Assembly: GCF_030272615.1 (NCBI RefSeq) | Contig: NC_081414.1 | Location: 53,810,636 to 53,874,635, forward strand | DNA: 64,000 nt | Origin: Cryptomeria japonica | Taxonomy: Eukaryota; Streptophyta; Pinopsida; Cupressales; Cupressaceae | Reading direction: 5' to 3' | Part shown: one piece after another, positions 51,805 through 63,500 of the stretch | Position numbering within the stretch: position 1 is the first letter of the stretch | Layout of the letters: each line of letters opens with the position of its first letter | Program-made: the position numbers and the translations under genes | The notes under the pieces: generated by a model | Databases searched by the model: none | Told to the model about the DNA's origin: nothing | What the model saw: the letters and a program-made list of their open reading frames with translations, nothing else

Positions 51805-52469
51805 TGTTGCAATCAATGAACACTGAGAGGGGGGCTGAATCAGTATTTTGCAATTTTTAACTTCCTCAACCTGATCTTTGAACCACTTAATTCATATGAA
51901 AGAAAGTAAAGTTTAAAAACACAAACCAAAGAACAACAACACCATAACACCAATATTTTTCCATGAAAACCCAGTGAAGGGAAAACCATTGTGGGATTCA
52001 AACCCACAATATTATTAAACTCTATTAGAAGTATAAAAATATCACATATATGGAATGCACATGCATTCAAGCATGCTGCCTAGAGCTCACTGCTCAAATT
52101 ATAATTAATGGAAACAACCCCAAAAGGATCAGTACACTACAAATGATTGTAGGATATCACAAATAACTTTGAACTATCAAATAGCATGTGGAAATGCCTG
52201 GATATAGTTCTTGTTAATTACAACACATATGTTCTTACTCAATTCTGTAACACTACTATATTCAGATACTCTGTTGTATATAAGAGCACAAATCTTCACC
52301 ATTCGCATGTGGAACTATGCATATTCACTTATACATACATATATCTGCATTACAAAATAAGAAGGATTTCATCTCAGCTTCAAGAACACGCCACAAAAGA
52401 TGAAACATGTAAATAAGTCGACTCAAATCCTACTCTAATACACATGCAAACCAAAACAAAATGTCCACA
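51805..52469 (-). repeat. LTR with element sequence on both sides
   Basis: 665 bases, minus-strand TGTGGACATTTTGTTTTGG (52,469) to TTGATTGCAACA (51,805). On its left is a tRNA-Met primer-binding site, on its right a polypurine tract GATATCAAGGGGGAAGAA. Inside are the shared Copia blocks (GAGAGGGGGGCTGAATCAG near 51,822; AACCCAGTGAAGGGAAAACC near 51,968) and a minus-strand TATA (near 52,270-52,280). Confidence 0.75.
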
Positions 52470-52487
52470 TTCTTCCCCCTTGATATC
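52470..52487 (-). promoter_or_regulatory. Polypurine tract of a neighbouring minus-strand element
   Basis: GATATCAAGGGGGAAGAA on the minus strand abuts the LTR start TGTGGAC. It implies that DNA to the right is, or was, the 3' end of a retroelement interior. Confidence 0.7.
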
Positions 52488-54206
52488 TCATCATCCTCGA
52501 ACATACAAGAAATCACCAAAATCAATCCACAAGATCTGCAAATCGGATGCAAAGAGGTCAAACATTAGAAATGGGTCCCATCTTGGCTATCAAATAGGGC
52601 TCATCACCTCTTTGATCTCCCTGTACAATCCCAATTACCGTCCCTATCACATCAATTTCTATGTGTGCATATTTTCCCCAGTCAGAAACTAATCCCAACT
52701 TGGCTAATCCATAATCTCTTGCAAGTGGATTGCAAATATATAAATTTGGGGTTTCTAACAGAAATGCAAGCAGGCCCAGCTATGCACTTGAAAAAATATA
52801 ATCTCTGAAATCCTTTGGAGTTGAGAGAAAAGAGAAAGAGATCTTCATCCATTTGTGTGTGGTAAAGCAGTATGTCATGCAATACTTTTCAGCATAGAGA
52901 AGCAGCCATGGATTACTTTTGGCCAATGAGGAGATAAAACTGCACGACAACAAAATAGAATTTCATTCTTTGCAAACAAGACGAGAGTGTGAGATTGATT
53001 GTAATGGAAGATTTTCAAATATAGATTTCTTTAAATGGCGAGGCAACTTAGACAGACCCACCTGCTCACCCTCTTCTTCTACTCCACAAATGAATTCTCC
53101 CTCCATTGTTTTCTGCTCCAACGCTTTCAAGTTATTTTATTGTATGTTATTGGTTTTTGTGTCTACCATGACTTCCTCTTGTAATTGTGGAGAGCTGTTA
53201 TCAAACGAAATTTGGTTAAGAATAGCCGAAATGAAGAAAGTAAGAATAGAAATTAGAGATCAAAAGAAAGAAGATAATCCTTAACTAAATCAACAAAGAA
53301 TATCCCTAACTAAATCAAGAAAGCATATCCTAAACTAAATCAAGAAATTATATCCCTTAATTTAATGAAACTTGGTTCTCCAATGATTAAGACATTAGTA
53401 AAAATTAGCCGATACTGAAGGAATCCTAAATCTTTTATCTAATAGTAATATAGAGAAAGGAGCAATCTACCTATAAAAAGAATTGGAAAGTCCTAAATGG
53501 GGAGAGATAACTTTGGCTTTAAAAGTTTATTCTACATATAAAAGAAAGAGATTTCACGGAGCTTAACAGAATGAGGTTGAAGAAGGTAAGTTTGACCCAT
53601 TTACATAGAGAAAAACTGGCATGCATAAATAATAATGACAAGAGTTTTGAGTTTGCTCCTTTCTATTCCTACTGCTCATTGTCTACCACTTCAACAAAAG
53701 AGTGTTGAGTATGATTCAATAATCAGATACACTTAATAGTTTTACTTATAATTACTAGGACGAAAATAACTAATCAACAAGGCATGAAATCTAGTTGAAT
53801 AATTCGTTAATATCTATAATTTATTAGATCAGTTAGTATAAGTCTTGAACATCAAAATAGATAGGCGAAGGGGTGAAAGAACTGGTCTGGACAGCAACAC
53901 AGAGATTAGTGGTTCAAATGACAAAACACAGAATAGCCACACTATCAAAGATTTCCTCTCTCCCCATATTTTGATTTTTCTTCAATATAGATGATGCGAC
54001 CTCCTATAAATAACATTTTTGCACTGATTTCTTTACCTAGAGGGATATTGATGTGTTGGCTACTAGAATAGAAGTCGCAGGACTAAAAATGGGAATTGCC
54101 TTTATTACTGACATCATATTGCAGTTTGGTGTGATATATTACTATTTTGGTGTGCAATTCTTTTTTTATTACTAGCATTATATTGCAGTTTGGTGTGACA
54201 TATTAT
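52488..54206. other. Mostly non-coding stretch
   Basis: Possibly the 3' interior of a retroelement for the first 200-400 bases. A 121-codon plus-strand ORF (52,919-53,284) contains a hydrophobic run FKLFYCMLLVFVSTM after an internal Met (53,092), resembling a signal peptide, but nothing recognisable follows. The rest is AT-rich. Repeated phrase AACTAAATCAAGAAAG / AACTAAATCAACAAAG at 53,284-53,345. Confidence 0.4.
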
Positions 54207-54510
54207 CATAACTATCTACATCTACGGGAAAGAAGGGAGAATAATCTATTAATCAATATTCAATTCTACATAATAGATGGGCTGTGCACAGTCATATATA
54301 TAATCGTATTTAGCTATGAAACAAATAGATGGGAGAAAGTGAATGATCATGGGACCATTGGGCTTCACATTCCCAACAATCTCCTCCGTGAAGGGCAATT
54401 GGTACAGCCATGCCCCTGCTTCCATTCCAAAACTCACATTACATCCAACCTACAAGATTTTAACTTTGCGAATTCTTATTCACGCATGCTTCAAGTTAGC
54501 CTTCTCCAAG
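54207..54510 (-). repeat. Inverted duplicate, left arm
   Basis: Its reverse complement aligns with 56,885-57,225. Shared phrases read on the minus strand: TTAAAATCTTG(T/C)AGGTTGG, ATGTAATGTGAGTTTTGG, AATGGAAGCAGGGGCATGG, ATACGATTATATATAT. Both arms encode a similar 65-residue peptide (VSFGMEAGAWLYQLPFTEEI, ending YYVELNID). The phrase CTTGCAG before GTTGG in the right arm looks like a splice acceptor, so this may be a last exon. Confidence 0.75.
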
Positions 54511-55212
54511 GCAAATCGGAATGAAAGATATCTTTGCTACTGCATACACAAGCTTACAATCAAAGACACCAATTGTTGCAGGTTCAAAATATACTCCTCC
54601 TTGATCCACATAAGGACCCTTGAACACGACATCCATAAATCTTGCAGGGTAGCAGATAGTTACACCCACAACCAAACGTTGCCTAGCTGTCATGACCGCT
54701 TGTCTGCAAAACTTAAACATTTCTTCTTCCTCAAGAAATATAACGGATAATCTCTTTTGCAACACTAAACTATCAGCTTGTTGATCCTCTGAAAAAGACT
54801 TGTCACTCCCCATCTGCCGCTCAAGCTCCCTCTTTCTATATCCCCGAATCTTCTTCGCCCAAGAGAAATCCTCTCTATTTGGCTCATCAAGCTCTTCAGT
54901 TTGGCCATGAGTGATATCGCAAGCAACTGTTCCAAAGTATTTAAGCTTAAACTTGTCTGTGAAAGCTTGAAATGAGCAAGGAAGCATCACTTCTCCAGCC
55001 TGCCCACTGATCAAATTCATCAAACGACGGTACAAATTCTCTAGTTTCTCTGGGTCAGCAGACATGATGCATTCATCATAGCCTCTATTATCCTCATCTT
55101 TGGTATTATTTAAACATTGATTCTCAGATCTGCTCCTTGTGAAAGGTGAACCTCCATAAATACCAGTTGCACTAGGACCATCAGTTGTCCCTTGCCAACC
55201 TCCCAACATTTG
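54496..55212 (-). CDS. Unidentified 239-codon ORF, possibly a captured gene fragment
   Basis: Open from an ATG at 55,212 (MLGGWQGTTDGPSATGIYGG) to 54,496. Balanced, globular composition: MSADPEKLENLYRRLMNLIS, FQAFTDKFKLKYFGTVACDI, NREDFSWAKKIRGYRKRELE, EEEEMFKFCRQAVMTARQRL. No low-complexity, no membrane segment, and no retroelement motif seen. Its C-terminal end touches the left inverted-repeat arm. I do not recognise the family. Its length without a stop in AT-rich DNA suggests a recently coding origin; it may be a few fused exons of a host gene rather than a complete gene. Confidence 0.4.
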   Translation of the reverse strand, partial: QMLGGWQGTTDGPSATGIYGGSPFTRSRSENQCLNNTKDEDNRGYDECIMSADPEKLENLYRRLMNLISGQAGEVMLPCSFQAFTDKFKLKYFGTVACDITHGQTEELDEPNREDFSWAKKIRGYRKRELERQMGSDKSFSEDQQADSLVLQKRLSVIFLEEEEMFKFCRQAVMTARQRLVVGVTICYPARFMDVVFKGPYVDQGGVYFEPATIGVFDCKLVYAVAKISFIPICLGEG

Positions 55213-55227
55213 TGACAATGAATTCAA

Positions 55228-56460
55228 ATTTTCTTATGTTTTTGAATTATCCACCCCTCTATTCATATATGCCATACCAAACAGTGGTATTGGTTGTATG
55301 ATATAAAGAGAAAATATATTAACATCTCCTACCCTCGAATTTGTAGAATCTTCATTAGACGGTGGAGCCACATTCAATTTTCCTCCTGTCTGCCCTCTTT
55401 GTTGTGTTTGGGGTCAAGCCAAGTTGTGCCCTTTCCACCCTACTATGCCAGAATAGGCTCTTCATTCTCAAATGACCTATCCTCCTCATGCGACTCTGCC
55501 CCTGGTCTCAAGAGATCTTAAGCTTTCTTTTCCAGGTAGCCATCCTTATTACGATTAGCCCCCACATAAAACAAAGAAACTTCACTAGAATGGAAATCAA
55601 TAAATTTGAAACATCACTCTTGAGAAGCAATTGATGGATAAAGAAAATTTCTCAAAGAAATTATCCACAAGTACATACAAGTGGAGCAGAAGTTACGTGA
55701 GATTTTGGTTGTTCATTGTGAGAGGTCCAAGGAAGAAGACATCAGGGAGCCCATGGAAGAAGATCAACATGTTTTGCACAATGATATGTTGAGTTCTATG
55801 TTTCCCTAGAGAGAGCGGTGACAAGGGTTTCTATATGGCCAGGGGACAAGGGCCGTGGAAATAAAGGCACTAGAAGAGGCTAAGGAGCTTTCCGTGGGGA
55901 GCATAATCTATATGAACTTGGAGCCTAGTGATTGCCAGGGTGATGTTGGCAATTTTTTCCAACATAAAGCAACCATTTTAAATAATTCTCCCAATATTGT
56001 GTCTGAGGTGCGTGCGAGGGGAGAGAAGAACAAAATGGGTGGAGAGAATAGGAATTCTATGAGTGATGTGAAAATGGGCACATGAGACAAAGAGCCACAG
56101 TTAAGGAAGGACAAAAGCTAGGAAGTGATCTCAAGATACATGCTTCCCACCATTTCTTCATTCCCCTATTGTGTCTCTCCATCCAATATTGACTCGCCCT
56201 GTTTGCGCAGATCGGGTTCTCTGAATAGTCCGAGCAGCAAAAGGCTCAATGTGGCAGGAGAATTACCACGTATGGCTGACTAGGTAGTCGAGGCTGAGTC
56301 AAAGGGAGCTATGGTTGTTTCAAAGCACACAGAGGGAAAGAGAAAAAGGAAATATACAAGAAGAAGGCAGCGATGCACGTCGTAGAAGCAAAGGCCCTCC
56401 AAGTTGGGAAGCCAAAACAAGTCCGTGCAGAGAACTCTCGAGATGAAGTGGAAATTGAAG
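55228..56460. other. Degraded coding-like stretch
   Basis: Plus-strand fragments such as 55,855-56,085 (MEIKALEEAKELSVGSIIYM) and, near 56,190-56,260, LRRSGSLNSPSSKRLNVAGE, with a basic run GKRKRKYTRRRQR near 56,330-56,370. Stops break all frames. No domain recognised; possibly parts of the same mosaic. Confidence 0.35.
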
Positions 56461-56570
56461 GCATTGCTTTGGAGGTTTGACGGGTTGTGCCTACTCCTAG
56501 AGAAATTTGTGAGGCCCTTGACAAGTTTGTTATTGGCAAAGAGCATGCTGAAAAGATCGTGATCCAAAGT
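56461..56570 (+). pseudogene. Possible ClpX-like fragment
   Basis: VVPTPREICEALDKFVIGKE then HAEK resembles the start of the AAA domain of ClpX/HslU ATPases (family: TPKEICxxLDKFVIGQxxAKK). Only about 24 residues match and no Walker motif follows; instead the frame continues IVIQSEMAVLSKLAV into the next fragment. It may be a true ClpX exon scrap or a chance resemblance. Confidence 0.4.
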
Positions 56571-56599
56571 GAGATGGCAGTTTTGTCTAAGTTGGCAGT

Positions 56600-56800
56600 A
56601 GGGTCTCATATTTCGGACATGCTTCACCACAAGCTTGAGGTCCTGAAATGTGCCTTCGACGCCACCATAGTTATGCAGAGGTATGATTCCCATTTTCAAA
56701 AAGTTTACCCCATCAAGTGCAACTAGGACCGCTATGTGGAGTTCGGAATGGAATTTTCCTTCGGTCTAGAGGTCGGGATCCATGTGGATAATTTATCAAA
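56600..56800 (+). pseudogene. Arginine decarboxylase-like fragment
   Basis: HKLEVLKCAFDATIVMQRYD, SHFQKVYPIKCN, a stop, DRYV, then FGMEFSFGLEVG. In plant arginine decarboxylase (putrescine synthesis) the N-terminal barrel reads VLKxRLExLQxAFDxAIxxQGYxSHYQGVYPVKCNQDRxVVE...FGxxFRFGLEAGSKPE, including the PLP-binding Lys of VKCNQD. Here the Gln codon CAG is TAG and a few residues (VVEDIV) are lost. After EVG the sequence departs. About 60 residues survive. The frame is shared with the ClpX-like scrap, which makes a captured or shuffled origin likely. Confidence 0.7.
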
Positions 56801-56884
56801 AGATTCATTTCTGGATGAAGGTTTCGTATTACACAGAGATGTTTCTGATTTTGGCATAATGGGTGAATTTGTGTGGAAAAGTAT

Positions 56885-57225
56885 TTTTAACTCCGATTTG
56901 TTATGGAGAAGATTAATCCATAGTATTAATGAACAAGAGTTTACGAGGTTAAAATCTTGCAGGTTGGATGTAATGTGAGTTTTGGAATGGAAGCAGGGGC
57001 ATGGGTGTACCTGTTGGCCTTCACGAGGGAGATTGTTCAGAATGTAAAGCCCAACAATCATATGACCATTCACTTTCTCCTAGCTATTCATTTTATAGCT
57101 GAATACGATTATATATATAGTTGTGTGGAGCCCATGTATTATGTAAAATTGGATATTGATTAAAATATTATTCTCCCTCCTTTTCGATGGATGTAGCCAG
57201 TTATGGTGAACCATGTAAACTATTA
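56885..57225 (+). repeat. Inverted duplicate, right arm
   Basis: Partner of 54,207-54,510. It encodes NVSFGMEAGAWVYLLAFTRE and YYVKLDID. The arms differ by many substitutions, so the duplication is old. No target duplication could be seen at the outer ends. Confidence 0.75.
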
Positions 57226-57991
57226 TGTTATGTGTTGTTTGGTGTTTGTTTTGTGTTCTTTATATGTTTTCTCTACTCATTTAAATTAACAATGTCACAC
57301 CATAGAATTTCAGATCCATCTAAATTTGATGGTACGATGCTAAGACATAATTATTAATATTTTATGTTTATTTTTTGTAACTTACAACACGATCAATAAA
57401 TCTCAAAGTATATTTTACAGTTTGTTTCCCACAACTAAGCCAATTACATCAAAATATTCCAAGACAAAATGATTAATCATAATTAGTCGATTTTTACCTT
57501 GTCAAGGTTTGTGTTATTTTTTTTTCATTTTCTAAATTTATATATATTAAGTGAAATCAGTTTCTCGATTCAATTGTGTATAATCTTTTTGTATCAACAT
57601 TTCGGATCACACTCCATGATCCATTATCAGAACAATGAGAGCCAAAGGAATCAAATAAGATGTTCAGTTGCAGACCAAGCACAATAAAAGGAAGGGATGA
57701 GAGAGATAATTGAGACATAGAAATCAAGAGATCAAGATGGTCAAAGGTTCAAAGGGGAGGAACCAAAAAGAAGAAAGAAAATACAAAAAGAATAAACAAA
57801 AATAATAAAATGACACCAACAAAAGGAACAAAAATAACAACCAAGAACAATATAAAACAAAGACAAAAAAGTCAAAAAATAATCAAGAATATATATATAT
57901 ATGAAACCTAACTTAAAAAACAAATAAATTAATTAAATAATTAACTAAAATAAAAAAAAGCAAATAAAAATTAAAAGTTAAAATTTAAAAG

Positions 57992-57994
<3 letters not shown>
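57226..57994. other. AT-rich spacer
   Basis: No gene; A-rich in the second half (57,770-57,990: AAAAGAATAAACAAAAATAA type). Confidence 0.6.

Positions 57995-58070
<76 letters not shown>
57995..58070. repeat. (AT)38 microsatellite
   Basis: 76 uninterrupted bases of AT, with smaller (AT)n at 57,891-57,902 and 58,128-58,148. The minus-strand ORF made of Ile-Tyr repeats is produced by it and is not a gene. Confidence 0.95.
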
Positions 58071-58073
<3 letters not shown>

Positions 58074-59373
58074 AAACAATTATGTTTGCATATATATTGA
58101 CAAAATTTATTTATATGTATGAAAAAAATTATATATATATATATATATCCACACAAACACATGCATATAGATAAGTTCTATAATAGAATAAACATGAATT
58201 CTAATTTTAATTGATTCCTAATGCTAAATTCTAATCTCTACTCCTAACTTTACGATTTATCCTAGAAATTTATTGTACATGGTAATGATCTACTTAAATC
58301 CTAACACTAACTCTAACTTTAATTCAACCCTAATACTATCTCCAACCCTTACCTAACCTTTTTCTTTGAATGGAACCTTAAATTTAACCAACCCTTAACC
58401 CTAACCTTAAGCTAATATTTACTATAATCTTAATTACAACTTAAAGATGATACATATTATTTAATTTTGGTATGTATTATTAGTTCCTCAAGGCAAGATA
58501 CTAAAAATCAAATTTTCCAAAAAATTACATCAAATTTCTACTCTATTAATTATTTGAATGACATCATCATAGAAGATACACTTATTCAATTATGGATGTG
58601 AGACAAAAACAAACAAATAAATCTAAAATCTATCTTTTTTATTATATTAACATAATATTAAACAAAATTGATCTATTATATAGAAATAGGATAATAGTGT
58701 CCTTTCTCATTCATTTGTGAAAATATTAATGATTTTTATTTATAAAATAAAATTTCATTGGAGAAAAAAGAGTGTTACATAGATTAATTTTGATATAATA
58801 TAAAACAAAACTGATGTATTATATTGAAATAGGATGATCTTGTTGTTTCTCTCTTATATTTATAATGATTTTTATTATTAAAATAAAATTTAATTGGAGG
58901 AAAAAAAGAGTTAGAAACCAATCAACCACCTCTATTTACTTCTCTAATAATTAAAGTGACAACAACCTTTTCATCTCAAATTATTCATATATATCTTAAT
59001 ATGGATGAAATCCTTACACCCCATTTTGGTGCAAGTGCTACTATATAGCTCTTTGATAAGAAAAGTTATCATACACGTATTTATTTGATCAGATAATAAT
59101 TCAAGAGAAAAATGATAGTGTTGACATAAGTAATAATGGAAAATATTTAAAATCTGAATTTTTGGTATTTTCTATGTTCGAGTAAATCGTGTTTTCGGAG
59201 ACCTTTGGAGTTGGAAGTGTCACTAGTCTTCTAACTTGAAAAGTTGAAGGCCATTGTGTTAAGGGACTAAAATTAGTTCTCTTTGTGATCTTTCCAACGG
59301 TGTAAGCGGTTCCAGATTTCAAGCACCGAGCAAAAAGTTATGGCCTTGTGAAGTAGGACTAGTAAAAAAATAT
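58071..59373. other. AT-rich spacer with an internal tandem duplication
   Basis: Units at about 58,640-58,775 and 58,785-58,915 are similar: ATATTAAACAAAATTGATCT / ATATAAAACAAAACTGATGT, then GAAATAGGAT, AATGATTTTTATT and AAATAAAATTT. A degenerate telomere-like phrase, CCCTTAACCCTAACC, lies near 58,384. No gene. Confidence 0.6.
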
Positions 59374-60570
59374 AGTTTTTCTAATAATGTTTTAGTTTCA
59401 TTGTAATAAATATTATCTAGTTTATTCATTTCTAATTCAAAGGGGGTCTTGTGACTCTTGGGATCAATTGCAATCTATATAAACTAAAATTTGAAATGAA
59501 ATATGATACCTTTTTGATACATCTCTTTACGAGATTGTTGTCTAAATTTTGTTGTTAAAGTTCTACAATACTGCAGGTTATAGACTAGGTGTTGTAATTT
59601 GAATTCATAATCTAGAGCATTCTTAATCCTATTATTCATAATAGTTTCCTCTTCATTATTCCATACTTCAATATAGTATTTTCTTTCTATCTTTTCCACA
59701 CTCCTTTTTGGTCTTCTTTAAGTGGACATGTCTTCTCATCAATAGATATAATAATTTCTTCTTCTTTGGTGCATACATGTCCTCATGAATTTCAATTGTA
59801 ATTGATTCTTTTAAGGTAAGAAAGAAAAATTTAGGTTTCAAAAGAGTTAATAATGAAATTGATGTGATAATCACAAATTGGATAGGGCAAAAGCATGAAG
59901 TTTTGATGCACTTGGGGCTAACTAGGGATAGTTCGGCCAAACTAAGTCTGACCAGACTACTACCTTGCCATGTGGCACCCCATGTCATTGATGTGCGCGT
60001 AAATGACACCAAGAGTTTGGCTAAAATCAATTTAGTCGAACTCTTGGCACCATTCAAACACTTTTTGTGAGCACTTGAGCTCAAAGTTTTCAAAAAAATG
60101 CAAAATAGTTCAGTCGAACTGAGTTCAGCCGGAATCCCCTATATGACAGGTGATGTGGCAACCAAATCACCTATTTTGTCTGTATTTTTGAAAATTTTCA
60201 CTTCTGCTCAATTTTTCTTCGAGCAGATTATTTTTTCACAAAAATAAAAATATACCCTTTTGAAGACCTCGAAATCATGAATCTAGACATATAATTGTTT
60301 TAGTATTTTGATTAATTTTAATATTTTTTATTAATTAAATATTGCGAGTAGGTTTTTAAAGTTCACAAAGAAGCTGATTAGAAATTTTTTAAACAATATT
60401 AAATGATATTAAAAAAAATTTAAAAATATATTTTTCACTAGATGAGAGAATATTCTCCAAAAGGGTATAATTGTTTTTTTAATAATCATAAATTTAGTAG
60501 ACAAAAGGTGACGCTGAATGAAAACTACCAAATTCAACTAAATTGGACTTAAAAATATTATTACGAGAAA
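59374..60570 (+). repeat. Dispersed repeat, right copy
   Basis: Same orientation as 11,442-12,645 and aligns with it throughout. It continues past the point where the left copy is cut. The minus-strand ORF at 59,668-60,093 and the plus-strand ORF at 59,864-60,070 are overlapping chance openings; neither is kept in the left copy. Confidence 0.8.
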
Positions 60571-63500
60571 AATATACATCAAAATTTAATTTTTTTTTAG
60601 CATTGTACATATATGTCCTCTATTTGGAAAATTAAAATCAGCAAAAAATAAGTTCATTTTCATTTTGTTTGGTGGCACCAACTAGAACCCTTGATTTTCA
60701 ACTTTTTTCAACAATAAAAAATCTGTCTTTGAATATATAAAATATATGTCAACTTTAAAAAAAGTAACACACATAAATTTCATTAATGCTTCTATATTTT
60801 ATAAGTTTAAATCATTTTGAAATTCAATTTAGAAATATCACTTTTATGCGGTCGAAGTTAAACAGTTTTAGTTGTCTTGGCCACTTCCTTTATAAAAGAG
60901 TGACACAACATTGTGCTTTTACCCAATAAAATTTTCTATAAATAGTTTCCTAATTGGTAGTAGGTGATGGAGAGAAAGAAGAAATATATAATTTGATATT
61001 AAATGAGATTATACCAAATAGGAGATTCTAAGAAATGTCTTGCAAATCTCTTGATCAAACGCATGCCAATTTAATTGTAAAGTGCATTAGAAAAAGGTCT
61101 CTTGAGAAGTATTGAGTTTCCTATGAAATTTAATGAGATTCATTATAAAGAGATATAGAAGGAAGTTTTGATTGAAATTATATGCTTTGGAGTGATAAAG
61201 AAAATAAGGGTGTGTTTTACTTTTGGAGGTATGTGGATTCATCATTGGTTGACGAAGAAAATATTATGGTTTAATCATGACTACACATATGTCCAACATT
61301 GGTTGTGTTTTTGGAGCAATTCATTTTACACTTGACAAAACCTTTGAAGTTTTGAATGGATCTTCAAACAATTATGTTTGTGATTTTTGAGACATATTAG
61401 TTACACATGATGAGGCCTTCAAAGACTTGCATTATTGTGCTATCAAAGAGATTAATGCGATAAAGAATGTATAAAATGTAAAAGGGTCTTTTTGGAGCTT
61501 GGTGGCATCCAAGGATGGAGAACTTCCATCATGTCGAGTTAGCTTCTCACTTTGAGATGATATTTTGCATGAGAAGTGTTTTTGGTTTATGCTTTCCTTT
61601 TTGTCTTCTTTGTTGATGTTGATAGCTTTGAAGAATGCTCCATAGACAAAATTTAGATTTGGTGTTGAGCTCAATATGGATTTTCATCCAACAATCTTTA
61701 GAGTATATGATTGAGAATTATACCCTTTTGCGGTCATTGAAAAATGATAGAGACTTATCATATGTCTTAGGGATTGTTGTCAAATAATTCAAGATTGTGA
61801 TTCAAGAGTTCAAGACTAAGAGCTCAAGAACACAACTCGAAGATGCACCTTTTTGAGGCCCAATAGATAGCTTGATAGAGCTCTACTTGGTTAAATATTT
61901 GCTTCTTTGGGATAATATCTTCTCAAAAATATACATTCGTATTATGTAATCAGCAATTTTTGGTGTTTAATCCTTAAGGGGGGTCCCTAGCACAAGGTGA
62001 ATTTTATGATTTTAGGGGTGCATTTGTAGAAGCAATGTAAGAAGGGTAATAATGTTGGTGTAAAACTCACTATATTGTGTTGTTTAATGTTGTTCAGTTA
62101 TAAAGGTTTGGTTATAAAACTATTTCCTTTGAGCTATTTGGTCCTTGTATAAAATATCTTAAAATCATCCAATATTATAATCAAACATTTACTATTTTGT
62201 TTTGGGTTTCTAATTTGATCTCTCCTTCAATTGCCTACACAAAGAATGAATGTAAGAGTACCTTGACTCATTCCAAGAAAAACCAAGGAAGCATTATCAT
62301 GAACAGTATGATACGCTTTATTATGTTGACTAAGGAGAGTCATGAAAAATCCACTAAAATTGTGTGTCAATATGAAGGAGATGATACAACATCTGAAGTA
62401 ACCAAAATAGAGTACTTGCAACTAAAGAAAGGGATGTGCGCCAAGACTACACACATGCACGAGCCGAGTATCCCAGAGATCCAATGATTGTCATTAGGGA
62501 TGCTCACTTGACAAAGTTGTTATAGGAAAATAAAAAAGGTGCTACACAACCTCTCATGGCACTTTATAATACAATGTGAGTACAATAATATGGCTCAACA
62601 TTTGTGCAAAATTCCCAAAATACATGAAGAAGATATGACACTCCTTCTTACTGTGTCTACAAAAGAAACTTCTTACAAATAATGCTCAAATCAATCCACA
62701 AAAAAAACTATATATACATATGATGCAACCAAAAAGAAGCTAGACCATACAACCAAAATGTCCCCAAGTAGCTAAACAACTAAACAATTAACAAGAGTGT
62801 CAAAACACAAAATATTGATTAATTGTGCTTGGGCCAAAATCTATAAAATGTGCATGGATAGACTAAAATTTCTCTGAAAAACCTTTTCAATGCTGCAAGA
62901 GTTGTGAGAAAAGGAAAAATTGGTCAAAATTTATGAGCTTGGCAGCCCAAAATGCACTTCTAACATTAAGAGGCTACAAAATGGAACAAAATCTGAAAAA
63001 ACTACATGTAGAATTAAATAGTGCATAAAACCACCTTTATGATGATATTTCATTTGCAAAAAATTGACATCATACATCCAAGTTATGGCTATTTGTAAAA
63101 AATAGCCTATGTAGAGCCCAAAAATTGGTCAAAAGGCCCCACCCCCCTTTAGCACTAAAGGGCTATGATTTGGTCACCCATGTGACCTCATGCTCAATGA
63201 GTGAGAAAAAAAGAACCCCCAAGCCAGAGTGATTAAGAGGCCAAGTAGAAGTGGAGATGGGGTAGCATGGGCTAGTGGTGGCTCCATGTTCCACCCACCA
63301 TAGCCAACATAACTACAAATGTCCATCTAGAAGCCACGAGAAATCCAGTCCTCAAACAATATGAGAACACACAACTCACACAACTAATTGGAGAGCATAG
63401 AGGTAGATAAGGAGTCAAAAAACCTACTTTGGAACCAATGTGGGATAAAGAATGCCAAACTGTGGGCCCATACACCAAACACCTTTATGTAAATGGAAAC

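Noticed and set aside
52919-53284. ORF with a signal-peptide-like hydrophobic segment
   Set aside because: Only the hydrophobic run supports it; no homology, no conserved continuation and no sign of splice sites that I trust.
57971-58162. Minus-strand ORF rich in Ile-Tyr repeats
   Set aside because: It is the translation of the (AT)38 microsatellite and nearby AT runs.
58370-58420. Telomere-like CCCTTAACCCTAACC
   Set aside because: Only two or three degenerate units in an A/T/C-rich phrase; not an interstitial telomere array.
59668-60093. 141-codon minus-strand ORF
   Set aside because: It lies in the dispersed repeat and is not open in the other copy (11,740-12,170).
62197-62487. 96-codon plus-strand ORF
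   Set aside because: No recognisable motif, no supporting context, and ORFs of this length are expected by chance in 64 kb.
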